Origin: Hahella sp. CCB-MM4
GTDB taxonomy: Bacteria > Pseudomonadota > Gammaproteobacteria > Pseudomonadales > Oleiphilaceae
Direction: 5' to 3'
Assembly (NCBI RefSeq): GCF_002260525.1
Contig: NZ_MRYI01000008.1
Span: 1 to 64,000, forward strand
DNA length: 64,000 nucleotides
The first letter of the stretch is position 1. Every line of letters starts with the position of its first letter. A model generated the notes under the pieces. That model did no database searches and was not told the DNA's origin. It saw only the letters and a list, made by a program, of their open reading frames with translations. The position numbers and the translations under genes were made by a program. Below, one piece after another: positions 52,397 to 63,562 of this stretch.

Positions 52397-53197
52397 TTAG
52401 CGAGCCCGCTTGAGACTGTTCTGGGTGAAGTCATTGTCATCCAGACCTGTCTTGAACTCGATCTTGTCTGTTTTCAACAGTGTCTTTTTACCCGTCTGCA
52501 GATTTTCCATCATACTGTAGTGGGCTCTCCAGTATTTGTTCAGATACTGCTTAAATTCCTTCGCTGTCAGAGTTTTCAGCAAGCTATCTTTGCGGTCATA
52601 AAATTCGACCAGGAATGTGCGGTATTCCTCTTGATCAATCCAGTTAACCTGTTTGCTGTAACCCGAGTTCTCGTCCACCGGATAACTTTCCACGACAAAG
52701 CACTTAATATCTTGATAGGGTTCCGGGCAGGCTTCGTCGCGCAGGTATTTATAGGTGTATTTTTCCACCTCTTGTGAGGAAAGATCTTCAAAAGCAAATT
52801 CACTTCCCATGAATGGGCCTGACTTGTTTTTGGAGGCGATTCTTTTTACGCGCTTCAGTGCCGGAAGGTATAACCACTGGTCATCGTCTTCTGCTTTATG
52901 GGAATAGGTCAGTAGTTTGGTTCCACGAACATCTCTGGGGCTATCAAAGATGGTGAGACTCTTGTCACCGTCCAGCCGGACTTCAAGCCCCCACATACGC
53001 ATATCCCGGACAGTTTCGTCGCCACCTTTGTTGATCAGTATCATCTTGACGTCAGCCTGGCTGTCTTTCCAGCCACGGTCCCGACGGTCGGCTTGTTTGG
53101 CGATTTCCAGGCCACGGTCTTCTGGAGATAATTCCGCCAGGCTGTTCATTGCTAATGCAAACAGGCTGACTCCAAAGACTATTTTAATTAGTTTCAT
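52397..53197 (-). CDS. LolA-like outer-membrane lipoprotein-sorting protein, 266 aa
   Basis: A signal peptide (MKLIKIVFGVSLFALAMNSLA) is followed by an open-barrel fold with RMWGLEVRLDGDKSLTIF and DDQWLYLPALKRVKRIASKNKSGPFMGSEF, which match the PF17131 family of LolA-like proteins. Members work with MMPL/RND-type transporters; none is adjacent. The length is typical. Confidence 0.85.
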   Translation of the reverse strand: MKLIKIVFGVSLFALAMNSLAELSPEDRGLEIAKQADRRDRGWKDSQADVKMILINKGGDETVRDMRMWGLEVRLDGDKSLTIFDSPRDVRGTKLLTYSHKAEDDDQWLYLPALKRVKRIASKNKSGPFMGSEFAFEDLSSQEVEKYTYKYLRDEACPEPYQDIKCFVVESYPVDENSGYSKQVNWIDQEEYRTFLVEFYDRKDSLLKTLTAKEFKQYLNKYWRAHYSMMENLQTGKKTLLKTDKIEFKTGLDDNDFTQNSLKRAR

Positions 53198-53322
53198 TTT
53201 TCCCTCTCTTTCATTGGCGCTTGGTGTCGCCAGATGGCGCAGTATTTTGGGGTTGTTGTTCTTTCTTTTACAAGTGACAGGTTTTCCATCTGGTTATAGA
53301 GATTGAGGCGCTTATTGAACCG

Positions 53323-55107
53323 TTACTCTATGCTTAGCTGAGAAGATGGTGTCACCCTTAATACTTCATCTATTGTGGTTTGGCCATTGGCAACTTTCTG
53401 TGCGCCACTGAGTCTCAGTGTTCTCATACCTTCTTTAATGGCGATTTTCCTGACCCGGTCCAGGTCACAGTTGTCGGAAATGGCCTCTTTGACCATCTCG
53501 GACATCATCAGAATTTCATAAACGCCTGCTCGACCTCTGTAGCCGGTATTGCGGCATTCAAGACAACCATTGGGGATACAGGTGTGGTCGGGCATTGGGG
53601 CTTTCCAGGGGCGAATCAGGCTCTGCCAGTCTTCAGTGCTGATGGTGCTGGTCTGTTTACACTGAGGACACAGTATTCTGACCAATCGTTGAGCCATAAC
53701 GCCCAGGACGGTTGCCTTAACCAGATAACCAGGAACGCCCAACTCCATTAACCGGGTGATGGCTGAAGGAGCGTCATTGGTGTGCAGAGTGGAAAGCACC
53801 AAGTGGCCGGTCAAGGCTGCCTGTATCGCCATTTCTGCGGTTTCCAGATCTCGTATCTCACCGACCATGATGATGTCCGGGTCCTGACGCAACAGAGCTC
53901 GGACCCCAGACGCAAAGTCCACTCCGATATTGCTTTGTACCTGCATCTGATTGAAGGCCGGCTCCACCATTTCTATGGGATCCTCAATGGTGCAGACGTT
54001 TACTTCAGGAGTCGCCAGAGATTTCAAAGTAGAGTAGAGGGTGGTGGTTTTACCCGACCCAGTTGGACCGGTGACGAGAATGATGCCGTTAGGCTGGCGG
54101 GTCATGCTGTTCCAGCGCTTGCTGTCGTCCTGTCCGAACCCCAGATCATTGAAAGATCTTAATAGCACCTCCGGATCGAATACCCGCATGACCAGCTTTT
54201 CGCCGAAGGCTGTCGGCAAAGTGGAAAGACGAAGTTCTATTTCAAGACCGTCCGGATTTTTGGTTTTAATACGGCCATCCTGGGGTTTCCGTTTTTCTGC
54301 CACGTTGATCCGGCTGAGAATCTTCAGGCGGCTGACAACGGCGGTGGAAACCTGGGAGGGAAGTTCGTAAACATTATGTAGAACGCCGTCAATACGAAAC
54401 CGGACCTGACCGATTTCCCGGCGTGGCTCAATATGGATATCGCTGGCCCGCTGATCGAACGCATACTGCAAAAGCCAGTCCACGATATTGATAATATGCT
54501 GGTCATTGGCATCTGGGTTGGCAACGTTACCCAGTTCGAGCAATTGCTCAAAATTTCCGATGCCGGGAGCTGCCGCCTGCCCGCCAATGGCTTTGTCCAC
54601 AGAAGAAGCCAGCCGATAAAATTCCACTGTAAAGCGGGAGATATCCGCCGGATTCGCAACAACCCGGCGAATATCCTTGCGGATCACATGGCGCAGGTTC
54701 TCTTCCCACCCGGTGACAAAAGGTTCCGCACTGGCAATGACAACATGATCGGAGCGAATCTCCACCCCCAGAATACGATGCCGCTGTGCATAGGCAAAAC
54801 TCATCAGGCTGGCAACGCCGCGGGTATCGATTTTCAGAGGGTCAATATGATAGTAGGGTTGGCCGGATTCTTTAGCCAGCCACTCAGTCAATTGTTCAAG
54901 GTCAAATTTCTTACCAGACTTCAGATCTTTAAGTTCTGCTTTAACGATCTGTTCCAGAGGGTGAAGAGCTTTGTCTTCTTTGCTGGTAGGCATGGCGAGA
55001 AACTTGTCTGCCTCGTCCTGGGCTAGACGTCCGATTCTCACCAAGCGGCTTAAAACGTCGAAAGGGGTGAGCCAGTCACGGGTTAATTCTTTTGATACAG
55101 AGTTCAT
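53323..55107 (-). CDS. GspE/PilB-family secretion ATPase, 594 aa
   Basis: The ATG at 55107 (MNSVSKELTRDW) is chosen because the frame upstream does not look like coding sequence; no strong ribosome site is seen. The order is an N-terminal MshEN-like domain, then Walker A GPTGSGKTTTLYS, Walker B (QDPDIIMVGEIRDLETAEMA) and a four-Cys zinc motif CPQC...CLEC. The ATPase powers type II secretion or type IV pili. No pilin, GspF or other T2SS gene is in the window. Confidence 0.88.
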   Translation of the reverse strand: MNSVSKELTRDWLTPFDVLSRLVRIGRLAQDEADKFLAMPTSKEDKALHPLEQIVKAELKDLKSGKKFDLEQLTEWLAKESGQPYYHIDPLKIDTRGVASLMSFAYAQRHRILGVEIRSDHVVIASAEPFVTGWEENLRHVIRKDIRRVVANPADISRFTVEFYRLASSVDKAIGGQAAAPGIGNFEQLLELGNVANPDANDQHIINIVDWLLQYAFDQRASDIHIEPRREIGQVRFRIDGVLHNVYELPSQVSTAVVSRLKILSRINVAEKRKPQDGRIKTKNPDGLEIELRLSTLPTAFGEKLVMRVFDPEVLLRSFNDLGFGQDDSKRWNSMTRQPNGIILVTGPTGSGKTTTLYSTLKSLATPEVNVCTIEDPIEMVEPAFNQMQVQSNIGVDFASGVRALLRQDPDIIMVGEIRDLETAEMAIQAALTGHLVLSTLHTNDAPSAITRLMELGVPGYLVKATVLGVMAQRLVRILCPQCKQTSTISTEDWQSLIRPWKAPMPDHTCIPNGCLECRNTGYRGRAGVYEILMMSEMVKEAISDNCDLDRVRKIAIKEGMRTLRLSGAQKVANGQTTIDEVLRVTPSSQLSIE

Positions 55108-55193
55108 ATGGCGGTAGTGTCCATTCTTCAAGTCGCTTTCGACATTATAGCTTATCGCTTGTCTGCCAGATGGGGGATTAACCTTCTGAAAGA

Positions 55194-55553
55194 TTAGGCG
55201 CAGGCTTTGCGAGCTTTGGCATTCGCTTTGATAAACAGCATGATGAAAATAAATAACCCTGCTGAGAAGATTGCCATGCCAATGTTCAGGGCCGTCGGAG
55301 CCACGGTCATGGAATGGACAACGGCGTCTGTAAAGTACAGACAAAGTACAAAGCATAGCCATATCAGGCCACGGATATTGACCTTGAACACCGCCGGTGC
55401 AAACGCCAGCAGCGGCAATACTCTCACTGCCGTAATCAGTAACCATGAGGCGTCGGTATGCTGGATGCTCTGCCAGGTGCTGGCGATGACCAGGGCCAAC
55501 AGGATTAAGTAGCTGATCTGGTAGGACTGGCGAAACAGTTTAATCGTATGCAA
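55194..55553 (-). CDS. DUF2069 membrane protein, 119 aa
   Basis: Four hydrophobic segments (for example SYLILLALVIASTWQ and GLIWLCFVLCLYFTDAV) match DUF2069, which is common in gammaproteobacteria next to wrbA and arsC. The start is TTG at 55553, with AGG eight bases upstream. That ribosome site and the leader are duplicated by a 21-bp tandem repeat. Confidence 0.8.
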   Translation of the reverse strand: MHTIKLFRQSYQISYLILLALVIASTWQSIQHTDASWLLITAVRVLPLLAFAPAVFKVNIRGLIWLCFVLCLYFTDAVVHSMTVAPTALNIGMAIFSAGLFIFIMLFIKANAKARKACA

Positions 55554-55593
55554 TGTGGTTACCTAAATTGGAAAATGTGGTTACCTAAATTGG
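55552..55593. repeat. 21-bp perfect tandem duplication carrying the DUF2069 ribosome site
   Basis: The same 21-bp unit starting aatgtggttacc occurs at 55552-55572 and 55573-55593. It includes the AGG ribosome-site segment and the TTG start region of the DUF2069 gene, so an extra translation-initiation-like element is present upstream. Confidence 0.85.
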
Positions 55594-55623
55594 AAATAAA
55601 GTCGAAACAGGGGCTATCCGGTT

Positions 55624-56611
<988 letters not shown>

Positions 56612-56812
56612 GGACATTCCTCTTGGATATTGCGCACTTGCTATGTGCAGATTGCCGGAAGATTGATTCATGTGCATTGATTAGGTGTGAAATTGCCCAA
56701 AAAATGTACGATCTCTTCCGACCTGCCATTAATTTTCATATGGGGTTGTGATGGGTAGGCAAGTTTAAAGTAGAATGCCCAAGATCGCCACGTTACCTCC
56801 AGCTGTCTTTCT

Positions 56813-56852
56813 ATTGATTTAAATATGAGATGGATTGATTTAAATGAGATGG
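56813..56852. repeat. Tandem duplication between arsC and the TlpA-like gene
   Basis: attgatttaaatatgagatg (56813-56833 region) and attgatttaaatgagatgg (56834-56852) are adjacent copies that differ by a 2-bp deletion. They lie in the divergent gap. Confidence 0.7.
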
Positions 56853-56903
56853 ACATGTGCGCCGAACTTAGCTAATAAAACCGGATAACCCAGGGAGCAT
56901 TCA

Positions 56904-57377
56904 TTGATTTTCGTCAGGAGCGTTCTTTGGCCAGGCGCACTAGTGCTGTTGTTGACCGCCTGCCAGCCTCAGGAATCTGAAAAAGCTGAAATAGCCACGG
57001 ATGAGTTGGCCACTGCCAATGCAGGGCCTATCAAAACGGCCTCTTTGGAAGGACAATGGGTGGTCGTCAATTTTTGGGCCGAATGGTGCGCGCCCTGCAG
57101 AAAGGAAATCCCCGAGCTCAATGAACTGGACAAAGCGCCGGACATTCAGGTGCTCGGCGTGGATTTTGACAGGCATGAAGGCGCTGAGCTGACGGGAGTT
57201 ATCGACAGAATGAAGATCCAGTTTCCGGTTATTCTGGAAGGACAGGTTGGTGATATCAGTTTACCCTGGCCGTCAGTGCTCCCGGTAACCTACCTGATTC
57301 ACAACGGTACTCTGGTAGATACCCTACAGGGTCCCCAGACACAGCAGGGACTCCTGAAAAAAACGGCATCTCAATAA
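56904..57377 (+). CDS. TlpA-like thioredoxin lipoprotein, 157 aa
   Basis: The start is TTG at 56904 with GGGAG upstream. A lipoprotein signal ends LLTAC, then a thioredoxin-fold with WAEWCAPCRKEIPEL (active CAPC) follows. Such proteins reduce disulfides in the periplasm. It is 87 bp before dnaE on the same strand. Confidence 0.85.
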   Translation: MIFVRSVLWPGALVLLLTACQPQESEKAEIATDELATANAGPIKTASLEGQWVVVNFWAEWCAPCRKEIPELNELDKAPDIQVLGVDFDRHEGAELTGVIDRMKIQFPVILEGQVGDISLPWPSVLPVTYLIHNGTLVDTLQGPQTQQGLLKKTASQ

Positions 57378-57464
57378 AGCCGGACTAGTTTCGCAAAATG
57401 GCCGGGAGTGACTCAAGGTTGCTCGTAGAACCGGTTTGAATCAACGCAAGAGGTTTTTTGCCCG

Positions 57465-60400
57465 ATGGGCGACTTTATTCATCTACGAATCCACTCTGAA
57501 TTTTCATTGGTCGATGGGCTGGTGAAAATCAAGCCATTGGTCAGCAAGCTGGTTGATATGAAAATGCCGGCGGCAGCAATTACCGACCAGTCCAATATGT
57601 GCTGCCTGGTGAAATACTACAAAAATGCGATTGGTGCCGGAATCAAGCCCATTGTGGGGGTCGATGTCTGGGTGGAAAATCCCGAGGAGGAAGAATCCCC
57701 TTTTCGCCTGACTCTCTATGCCCGCAATGACAAGGGCTATTTGAATTTGACCGAGTTGGTTTCCCGAGGGTTTACCGAAGGTCAGCACCATGATCGTGCC
57801 GTATTGCAAGAGGAATGGATCAAAGCCCAGTCGGAAGGGTTGCTGGCGCTTTCAGGAGCTAGTTTGGGAGATGTCGGTCAAGCGTTATTGGCCGGCAAAC
57901 CTGATTTGGCTGAGCAGCGTCTGGCTCGGTGGATGGAGATATTTCCTGACGCTTTTTATCTTGAGCTGCAGCGAACCGGACGGGTAGGGGATGAAGAGTG
58001 CGTCCATGCCAGCGTTGAGCTGGCTACGGCTACCGGGTGCCCAGTGGTCGCTACCAACGATGTTCACTTCCTTGCGGCGGATGATTTTGATGCGCACGAG
58101 GCCAGGGTTTGTATACACGATAGTAAGACCATTGATGACCCCCGCCGTGAGAGGCGCTTCAGCGAAGAGCAGTACCTCAAATCCAGTGAGGAAATGCAGG
58201 AGCTTTTCAGCGATATTCCTGAAGCGATTGAAAATACGGTTGAGATTGCCAAGAGATGCAATGTCAGTCTGCGTTTAGGTAAATACTTTCTGCCGAATTA
58301 CCCAATTCCGGAAGGTATGACGATGGACGAGTTCTTCATCAAGATTACCGAAGAAGGGCTTGAAGATCGTTTGAAATCACTACTAGATCCATCAGATCCG
58401 GAATATCAGGAGAAGCGTCAACGATACTATGACCGGTTGAAGTTCGAGCTTGATATCATTATCCAGATGGGATTCCCCGGTTACTTCCTGATCGTTATGG
58501 ACTTTATCCAGTGGGCGAAGAGCAACGGGGTCCCGGTAGGCCCTGGCCGGGGATCCGGTGCAGGTTCTCTGGTGGCCTACGCGCAGAAAATCACCGATCT
58601 GGATCCAATGGCCTATGATCTGCTGTTCGAACGATTCCTTAATCCTGAACGGGTTTCGATGCCGGACTTTGACGTTGACTTCTGTATGGACGGCCGGGAC
58701 CGGGTTATATCCTATGTGGCAGATACCTATGGTCGTAATGCGGTAAGTCAGATTATCACCTTCGGTACCATGGCGGCTAAGGCTGTGGTTCGGGATGTGG
58801 CGCGGGTGCAGGGGAAGCCCTATTCTCTTGGTGATCGCTTATCCAAACTGATTCCATTCGAAGTGGGCATGACGCTGGCCAAGGCTTATGAAGCGGAAGA
58901 GCCATTACGTGAGTATCTGGCCAATGATGAAGAAGCTTCCGAAGTCTGGGAGATGGCCAAGAAGCTGGAAGGTGTGACCCGGAACGTCGGTAAACACGCT
59001 GGTGGGGTTGTTATTGCGCCTACCAAGCTGACTGATTTCGCCCCTTTATACTGTGATGAGTTCGGTCAGAGCCTGGTGACCCAGTTCGATAAGGACGACG
59101 TCGAACAGGCTGGTTTGGTAAAGTTCGACTTCCTGGGGTTGCGGACACTGACAATCGTCAACTGGGCCGTCAATATGATCAACCCCCGGCTGGAAGCTGA
59201 GGGCAAGCCGGCGCTGGATATCAACTTTATCCCCATCGATGATGATGCAACCTTCCGGTTGCTGAAGAATGGTGAAACGACAGCCGTTTTCCAGCTTGAA
59301 TCCCGCGGGATGAAAGAGCTGATCAAACGTCTGCAGCCAGACTGTTTCGAAGATATCGTCGCACTTGTGGCGCTGTTCCGGCCTGGTCCTCTGCAATCAG
59401 GGATGGTTGACGACTTTATCAACCGGAAGCACGGCCGCGCCGAGTTGGCCTATCCGCACCCGGATTATCAGTTGGAATCCTTAAAACCGGTCCTGCAACC
59501 GACCTATGGAATCATCCTGTATCAGGAACAGGTTATGCAGATTGCCCAGGTGATGGCCGGTTATACCCTCGGGGGCGCTGACCTGTTGCGACGGGCAATG
59601 GGTAAAAAGAAACCCGAAGAAATGGCGAAACAGAAAGCCATCTTCGTTGAGGGGAGTATCAATCAGGGCCTTGAAAAGGATCTGGCGGAAAAGATTTTTG
59701 ACCTGGTGGAAAAATTCGCCGGTTATGGTTTTAACAAATCTCACTCCGCCGCTTATGCCTTGGTGTCTTATCAAACAGCCTGGTTGAAACAGCATTTTCC
59801 TGCACCATTCATGGCTGCGGTACTGACGGCGGATATGCAGAACACCGACAAGGTGGTAACGCTGATTGAAGAATGCCGCCGGATGAAGTTGGAGTTGGTG
59901 CTGCCGGACGTCAACAACAGTCAATACACCTTCACGGTGGATGACGATAGCCGTATAGTCTATGGACTTGGAGCGGTGAAAGGCTTGGGTGAAGGCCCGG
60001 TCCAGAGTGTCCTGGATGCCAGGGCGGAAGGTGGGCCTTTCAGGGATCTGTTTGATTTTTGCAAGCGGGTCGATCTGCGCAAGGTGAACAAAAGAGCTCT
60101 GGAAGCGTTGATACGCTCAGGAGCCATGGACAAGCTCGGACCCGGCCGCGCCAGAATGATGGCGTCAATAAATGAAGCGGTGCAGAGGGCAGAGCAACAT
60201 GCCCGTAATGAAAATGCGGGTATGATGGACCTCTTCGGAGAAGTGATTCCGGAAGCCGAGGCGGATGCCTATTCCGCGACAACCCATATTAAGGAATGGC
60301 CGGAGAAGGAGAGGCTCAAGCTGGAGAAGGATACTCTGGGTCTATATTTAACCGGACATCCTTTTGATGAATATGAGCAGGAAGTCCGGCGCTTCGTCCG

Positions 60401-60944
60401 GACGCCGATATCAGAGCTGCGTCCCGGCAAAGGACTGCAGACAGTAGCGGGCCTTGTTGTGGCTGTGCGTACCATGAAGAGTAAGCGCGGGGGCTATATC
60501 GGTTTCGTGACGTTGGATGACCGTAGCGGTCGAATTGAAGTAACCCTGTTTTCCAATGCCTATGAAGAGGCAAAGGAGCTCTTACACACGGATCGAATAC
60601 TGGTGGTGGAAGGCAATGTTGAGGATGATGAGTACTCTGGTGGCTTGTCTGTTCGTGCAAAATCCGTCACAGATATTAGTCAGGCCCGTCTTAAGTTCGC
60701 CAAAGAGCTTATACTATTTCTTAACAAAAACGATTTTAATAATGGTTTCGTTGAGAAATTGGGTGGCGTGTTGGGTGACCCCTTCGATGAAGGTTGCCCG
60801 GTTGTCATTCATTATGAAACCGAAACCGCCAGGACCAAGCTCCGTTTGAGCGAGTCCTGGAAAGTGAATCCCAGTGATGATTTGATCCAGGGGCTGCGTG
60901 GAATGTTAGGCAGTGAACGGGTCCAGTTGAGGTATAACGGTTGA
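57465..60944 (+). CDS. dnaE: DNA polymerase III alpha subunit, 1159 aa
   Basis: The polymerase core is intact: [15 protein letters not shown] with D401 and D403, the same positions as in E. coli, and a third acidic block downstream. An N-terminal PHP domain ([16 protein letters not shown]), a helix-hairpin-helix and an OB domain ([20 protein letters not shown]) are in order. It is the replicative polymerase. Length is normal (about 1160). Confidence 0.97.
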   Translation: MGDFIHLRIHSEFSLVDGLVKIKPLVSKLVDMKMPAAAITDQSNMCCLVKYYKNAIGAGIKPIVGVDVWVENPEEEESPFRLTLYARNDKGYLNLTELVSRGFTEGQHHDRAVLQEEWIKAQSEGLLALSGASLGDVGQALLAGKPDLAEQRLARWMEIFPDAFYLELQRTGRVGDEECVHASVELATATGCPVVATNDVHFLAADDFDAHEARVCIHDSKTIDDPRRERRFSEEQYLKSSEEMQELFSDIPEAIENTVEIAKRCNVSLRLGKYFLPNYPIPEGMTMDEFFIKITEEGLEDRLKSLLDPSDPEYQEKRQRYYDRLKFELDIIIQMGFPGYFLIVMDFIQWAKSNGVPVGPGRGSGAGSLVAYAQKITDLDPMAYDLLFERFLNPERVSMPDFDVDFCMDGRDRVISYVADTYGRNAVSQIITFGTMAAKAVVRDVARVQGKPYSLGDRLSKLIPFEVGMTLAKAYEAEEPLREYLANDEEASEVWEMAKKLEGVTRNVGKHAGGVVIAPTKLTDFAPLYCDEFGQSLVTQFDKDDVEQAGLVKFDFLGLRTLTIVNWAVNMINPRLEAEGKPALDINFIPIDDDATFRLLKNGETTAVFQLESRGMKELIKRLQPDCFEDIVALVALFRPGPLQSGMVDDFINRKHGRAELAYPHPDYQLESLKPVLQPTYGIILYQEQVMQIAQVMAGYTLGGADLLRRAMGKKKPEEMAKQKAIFVEGSINQGLEKDLAEKIFDLVEKFAGYGFNKSHSAAYALVSYQTAWLKQHFPAPFMAAVLTADMQNTDKVVTLIEECRRMKLELVLPDVNNSQYTFTVDDDSRIVYGLGAVKGLGEGPVQSVLDARAEGGPFRDLFDFCKRVDLRKVNKRALEALIRSGAMDKLGPGRARMMASINEAVQRAEQHARNENAGMMDLFGEVIPEAEADAYSATTHIKEWPEKERLKLEKDTLGLYLTGHPFDEYEQEVRRFVRTPISELRPGKGLQTVAGLVVAVRTMKSKRGGYIGFVTLDDRSGRIEVTLFSNAYEEAKELLHTDRILVVEGNVEDDEYSGGLSVRAKSVTDISQARLKFAKELILFLNKNDFNNGFVEKLGGVLGDPFDEGCPVVIHYETETARTKLRLSESWKVNPSDDLIQGLRGMLGSERVQLRYNG

Positions 60945-61015
60945 TATGCTTGACTGTACCACCTGAGTCAGACACTGGGGTTGCATGAATACATTAAACG
61001 GACATGTGAACACTT

Positions 61016-61993
61016 ATGAGTAATTCAGCCAAGTCTATGAATCTCAATTACCTGGATTTTGAGCAGCCGATTGCCGAACTGGAAGAAAAAATTGAAGAGC
61101 TTCGTCTTGTCGGCAACGATAATGAGGTCAATATTTCGGATGAAATTAATCGGCTGAAGGCGAAGAGTGTCAGTCTGACGGAGTCGATCTTTGCGGATCT
61201 GTCTCCCTGGGATATCTCAAGGGTTTCCCGGCATCCTAAGCGGCCATATACGCTGGACTATGTTGATTTGATTTTTGATGATTTCGACGAGCTGCATGGC
61301 GATCGTAAATATGCTGACGATAAAGCGATCGTCGGCGGTCTGGCCAGGCTAGAAGGGCAGCCGGTGATGGTGATTGGTCACCAGAAGGGACGTGAGATCA
61401 AAGAGAAAGTCCGACGCAATTTCGGTATGCCGAGACCTGAAGGGTATCGGAAAGCATTGCGCCTGATGGAAATGGCAGAGCGTTTCAATGTGCCCATCCT
61501 GACCTTTATCGATACGCCTGGAGCCTATCCTGGTATCGGAGCGGAGGAGCGTGGCCAGAGTGAGGCGATCGCCTACAATCTGGCGGTAATGTCCCGCCTT
61601 AAAACGCCGATCATTTCCACCGTCATCGGTGAGGGCGGTTCCGGGGGGGCTTTGGCCATTGGAGTCTGTGATCGCCTGATGATGCTGCAGTATGCAACCT
61701 ATTCGGTTATCTCTCCTGAAGGCTGTGCCTCCATTTTGTGGAAGAGTGCGGACTATGCCTCCGAGGCAGCCAAGGCCATGGGGATCACTGCCAGAAGGCT
61801 GAAAGAGCTGAACCTGACCGATTACGTGTTGGACGAACCTCTGGGTGGGGCACATCGTAATCCGGAGCAGATGGCCGCCACCATCAAAAGCGCATTGGTA
61901 GCCCGTATGGAAGAACTCAACAAGCTTAGTAAGGAAGAGCTGATCAAGCAGCGATACGAGCGCTTAACCTCTTATGAACGCTTTTTGGACTAA
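61016..61993 (+). CDS. accA: Acetyl-CoA carboxylase carboxyltransferase subunit alpha, 325 aa
   Basis: The protein has the carboxyltransferase pattern: [17 protein letters not shown], then [19 protein letters not shown], then [23 protein letters not shown] and [16 protein letters not shown]. It is the alpha half of carboxyltransferase in fatty acid synthesis. The order dnaE-accA-tilS is conserved in gammaproteobacteria. The ribosome site is weak. Confidence 0.97.
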   Translation: MSNSAKSMNLNYLDFEQPIAELEEKIEELRLVGNDNEVNISDEINRLKAKSVSLTESIFADLSPWDISRVSRHPKRPYTLDYVDLIFDDFDELHGDRKYADDKAIVGGLARLEGQPVMVIGHQKGREIKEKVRRNFGMPRPEGYRKALRLMEMAERFNVPILTFIDTPGAYPGIGAEERGQSEAIAYNLAVMSRLKTPIISTVIGEGGSGGALAIGVCDRLMMLQYATYSVISPEGCASILWKSADYASEAAKAMGITARRLKELNLTDYVLDEPLGGAHRNPEQMAATIKSALVARMEELNKLSKEELIKQRYERLTSYERFLD

Positions 61994-62001
61994 GGTGTTT
62001 T

Positions 62002-63321
62002 CTGGATAATCCTGCTATTCACATTGAGCAGTGTTTACGTGAAGCCATCCAATCCCTTCCTGAAGGACGAGATTGGATGGTTGCCTTCAGCGGGGGACTG
62101 GATTCTACAGTCCTGTTGCATGCCTGCCACCGTTATTCTCCACAGAAAGCCATTCAGGCTATTCATATTCATCACGGCTTGAGCCCCAATGCAGACGCCT
62201 GGATGCAGCACTGTATCGGGCAATGTCATCAATTGGGTATTCCCCTGGTTACAAAAAAAGTGGCGGTGCATTCTGACGGCACCGGCGTGGAAGGTGCTGC
62301 CAGACATGCCAGGTATCGCGTGTTTGAGCAAACCCTTCCGGAGAAGGGGCTTTTGTTGCAGGGGCACCATTGTGATGATCAGGCCGAGACAATTCTCTAT
62401 CGTCTGATTCAAGGGCATGGTGTTCGAGGTCTGGCCGGCATTCCTTCACGAAGGAATATTGGACAGGGAGAATTGTTTCGTCCTCTGCTCGCGTTTACCC
62501 GGCAAGAGCTGGAATTGGTTGCCGAATATTGGCAGTTGAGCTGGATTGATGACGAAAGCAATACCGATCCAGGCTATTCCCGCAATTATCTACGTCATCG
62601 AGTCTTGCCAGCTATCCGTGCCCGTTGGCCAAAAACTTCCAGTCGAATATCAAATGCTGGCCGCTGGTGCCGTGAAGCATCCGGTATGCTTGAGGATCTT
62701 GCCCGGATAGATTTCGAATCATGCCGAGTAGGTGAACAGGCTGATCGACTGCTGATGTCTGGACTAAGGTTATTGTCCGTGCCTAGGCAATACAATCTAT
62801 TACGATATTGGTTGCAATGTGCCAATATCGAATTAAATGAAAACAAGATGCAGTCTCTTGTGGACTTCATTTTCGGGAAGTCCCCGGAAGGGATCTTCAA
62901 AATTCATGATGAATACGGGATTGGTGTTCATCGAGAAACGGTCTATCTGGTGAAGTCCTGTCATGACATCGATATTCCGTATCAGGTATGGAAATTCCCA
63001 GGCTTGGTTAATACGCCATTTGGTGAATTGAGGGCCGAAATTCAGGAGGGTGAGGGGCAGGCGTTTCTATTAACACCACCTGCTTCCGGGCAGGAAGTCA
63101 CTATCCGTATGCGCCGTGGAGGGGAAAAGTTTCGTCCGGCTGGCCGGGGCGGAAAGTGCAGCCTGAAAAAATGGTTGAATGAGCACCATATACCTGAATG
63201 GGAAAGGACAAGAATACCATTGGTATTTTACGACGATGTCTTGGTGGCTGTTGGCGATTTGGCGTTGGATTCCGCCTATGCCAGTAAGGAGCAGGGTTAC
63301 CGCATAATTTGGAGGAGGTGA
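62002..63321 (+). CDS. tilS: tRNA(Ile)-lysidine synthetase, about 439 aa, probable non-ATG start
   Basis: The PP-loop VAFSGGLDSTVLL and the later GHHCDDQAETILYRL identify TilS, which makes lysidine at C34 of tRNA(Ile2). The first ATG (62077) would start right at the PP-loop strand. Family members have about 15-25 residues before it, and the upstream in-frame sequence does fit such a leader (IHIEQCLREAIQSLPEGRDW). No ATG, GTG or TTG exists there; CTG at 62002 has AGG (61993-61995) at a good distance, and ATT at 62017 or 62023 are alternatives. I therefore place the start at 62002 with reserve. Confidence 0.85.
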   Translation: MDNPAIHIEQCLREAIQSLPEGRDWMVAFSGGLDSTVLLHACHRYSPQKAIQAIHIHHGLSPNADAWMQHCIGQCHQLGIPLVTKKVAVHSDGTGVEGAARHARYRVFEQTLPEKGLLLQGHHCDDQAETILYRLIQGHGVRGLAGIPSRRNIGQGELFRPLLAFTRQELELVAEYWQLSWIDDESNTDPGYSRNYLRHRVLPAIRARWPKTSSRISNAGRWCREASGMLEDLARIDFESCRVGEQADRLLMSGLRLLSVPRQYNLLRYWLQCANIELNENKMQSLVDFIFGKSPEGIFKIHDEYGIGVHRETVYLVKSCHDIDIPYQVWKFPGLVNTPFGELRAEIQEGEGQAFLLTPPASGQEVTIRMRRGGEKFRPAGRGGKCSLKKWLNEHHIPEWERTRIPLVFYDDVLVAVGDLALDSAYASKEQGYRIIWRR

Positions 63322-63418
63322 AACCTAAGGAAGTCAGATCGGGCTAAATACGAAATAACTTGGATCAGGAAAGTAGTTTAAGAAGGAAAAGGAGGAGCGT
63401 CCCAAGCGCCTTTAACAT

Positions 63419-63436
63419 TTTGCAAAGCTTTGCAAA
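63419..63436. promoter_or_regulatory. Perfect 18-bp palindrome upstream of lipoprotein gene
   Basis: tttgcaaag and ctttgcaaa form an uninterrupted, perfect 18-bp palindrome, 127 bp before the start of the truncated lipoprotein gene. It is an operator candidate. Confidence 0.45.
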
Positions 63437-63562
63437 TTGTCAGCATGGATAGAATGTCAGCTGTGACCATAACAATTACAATGGTCGCAAAATGTAACAT
63501 ACCGTTACTTACTGCTTAGGATTAGGCAGTGCGTCATTTTAAAGTGCATGAAAGGTATATTT

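Noticed and set aside
55108-55446. N-terminal extension of the GspE/PilB-type protein
   Set aside because: The upstream frame is low in similarity to any ATPase N-terminus, overlaps the end of the DUF2069 gene, and the internal ATG at 55107 gives a normal-length protein.
56668-56856. 62-codon minus-strand frame before arsC
   Set aside because: It is in the leader of arsC, contains the tandem duplication, and has no ribosome site or recognisable sequence.
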